A DNA stretch of 64,000 nt, taken from assembly GCF_015687175.1 (NCBI RefSeq), contig NZ_JADPQG010000005.1:124001-188000 (forward strand). The letters are read 5' to 3'. The notes under the pieces were generated by a model. That model was given only the letters and a program-made list of their open reading frames with translations. It ran no database searches and was not told the DNA's origin. Made by a program: the position numbers and the translations under genes. How positions within the stretch are numbered: the stretch's first letter is position 1; the number at the start of each line of letters is the position of its first letter. Shown piece after piece: positions 63,201 through 64,000 of the stretch. Origin of the DNA: Reinekea sp. G2M2-21. Its GTDB lineage: Bacteria > Pseudomonadota > Gammaproteobacteria > Pseudomonadales > Natronospirillaceae.

Positions 63201-63462
63201 GGCAGCTCTGAATAATTGCTATCTACCTCAGCGGGTGAAGAAATGATCAAATTTCGAGGCAAGTTCTGCAGGCAATATTCATTATCTTGGCAAAGGACTT
63301 AACAACGAAATTTGCCATTTCAGACCCGCCCTCCGGGTCCTTCAGATCGATGACTGAGCTTTGTTGTGTGTTTTGAAAAGGACTCGCCATTCCCTGCAAC
63401 ATACGCCTCGCTCATCCTTCGATCTGATAGGACTGAGGTGATTTGAATTAATCAGAGCTGCC
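63201..63462. mobile_element. MITE type 1, copy 2
   Basis: GGCAGCTCTGA at the left and TCAGAGCTGCC at the right, perfect 11-base inverted repeats, flanked by CTAG (63197-63200 and 63463-63466). 262 bp, non-coding, about 90 per cent or more alike to copy 1 by eye. Confidence 0.9.
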
Positions 63463-63466
63463 CTAG

Positions 63467-63726
63467 TGTCCTGAGTCAGAAGTTCGCAAGGATTCAGCGT
63501 GCCATTCAAGCTTTATAGCTAGGCGTGTCTCGCAGTCAATGGTTATTCCATTGGCAAGAGACGGAACAACGCTAGAGAGCTTGAATGACGCGCCCAAAGG
63601 GAGCTCATGGAAAACACTATTACGGCGTTGCTCTTTTTGAAAAGATCTCGATATTCTCTACAAAGAGCGCCTTGTACTAGCGCTTCCCATGAGCTCTGAA
63701 ACGATACGAACTTCCGACTCAGGACA
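63467..63726. mobile_element. MITE type 2 with a two-armed palindromic fold
   Basis: TGTCCTGAGTCAGAAGTTCG at the left and CGAACTTCCGACTCAGGACA at the right, inverted with one mismatch, flanked by CTAG on both sides (63463-63466, 63727-63730). Inside are two more stem systems: CCATTCAAGCT with AGCTTGAATG enclosing CAATGG/CCATTG, and GAGCTCATGG with CCATGAGCTC enclosing GCTCTTT/AAAGAGC. No coding capacity. Placed directly behind MITE type 1 with a shared CTAG. Confidence 0.85.
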
Positions 63727-63758
63727 CTAGATACAAAGCAAATATCAGAAATTTCCGT

Positions 63759-64000
63759 TTAGGCTTTTTGCAAAAAATCCACCGCCGACACTATTAACGG
63801 CCAAGCCAATACAGAACCCGTACCTTCGCCGAGGGCCAAATGCAGGTTAAGCAGCGGTCGTTCACCGAGTGATTTCATGATGGCGTGTTGCGCGGTGTGC
63901 GACGATTGATGCGTGAACTGTGCATAGTCAGTTATGTTCGGGTACATGGAATGCAACGCTAGCATGGCGGCGGAACAGGCGAAGCCATCCACCAGAAACA
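63759..64000 (-). CDS. cobT: CobT-type nicotinate-nucleotide-dimethylbenzimidazole phosphoribosyltransferase (C-terminal part)
   Basis: The last 80 codons of a minus-strand gene that continues past the window. VDGFACSAAMLALHSM and LGERPLLNLHLALGEGTGSVLAWPLIVSAVDFL are the C-terminal CobT blocks, including the catalytic-loop Glu of GEGTG. The enzyme activates the lower ligand of cobalamin. The rest of the cobalamin operon is not visible. Confidence 0.88.
   Translation of the reverse strand, partial: FLVDGFACSAAMLALHSMYPNITDYAQFTHQSSHTAQHAIMKSLGERPLLNLHLALGEGTGSVLAWPLIVSAVDFLQKA

Overview
The window looks like the chromosome of a marine gammaproteobacterium, probably a Saccharospirillum/Reinekea-like member of the Oceanospirillales (genus not certain). 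The basis is a set of typical gammaproteobacterial genes (pstAB-phoU, phoBR, ubiCA, HU, speA, ridA, an LpxL-type acyltransferase, an M17 aminopeptidase, a CobT end), GacA-type control sites with CsrB-like RNAs, and large exported proteins ending in a GlyGly-CTERM-like tail.

Layout. 1-2023: end of the phosphate-uptake operon (pstA end, pstB, phoU). 2402-11014: an AT-rich accessory island with (i) a fusion of an McrB-type N-terminal domain to a membrane KAP NTPase, (ii) seven 22-bp tandem repeats, (iii) a tightly coupled pair made of a double-GHKL ATPase/histidine-kinase-like protein and a receiver-like protein, (iv) a DNA cytosine methyltransferase convergent with that pair, and (v) a divergent Vsr endonuclease. 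This is the best candidate for an undescribed defence system. 11.2-16 kb: a solute-binding protein, tRNA-Thr(UGU), a RadC-like protein with a degraded metal site and a ClpP-fold membrane protein. 16-30.9 kb: household and envelope genes (YiaA, SPFH protein, exonuclease, M50 protease, YacL, MFS transporter, M60 lipoprotein, LysR regulator, spermidine-synthase-like protein, DUF3392, a degenerate S1/P1-like protein).

30.9-32.3 kb: no proteins, but three tandem CsrB/RsmZ-type regulatory RNAs on the minus strand. Each has its own GacA/UvrY box about 150 bp upstream, a -10 box, 12-15 GGA motifs and a terminal hairpin. 33-48 kb: a response regulator, two giant paralogous calcium-repeat exported proteins, a beta-propeller lipoprotein and a divergent two-component pair. 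The three exported-protein genes share a TCTGCA-N5-TCTGCA direct repeat about 50 bp upstream of their starts. 48-52 kb: phoR, phoB, ubiA, ubiC, HU. 53-64 kb: kinase, acetyltransferase, speA with a translationally coupled 51-residue zinc-ribbon gene, ridA, a 46-residue ORF, acyltransferase, aminopeptidase, a double-receiver GGDEF protein and the end of cobT.

Scattered through the window are five copies of a hairpin-rich 0.6-0.9 kb repeat family without a transposase, three copies of a 262-bp MITE with YTAR target duplications, and one MITE with a two-armed palindromic fold. All calls come from reading the sequence; no database search was run.
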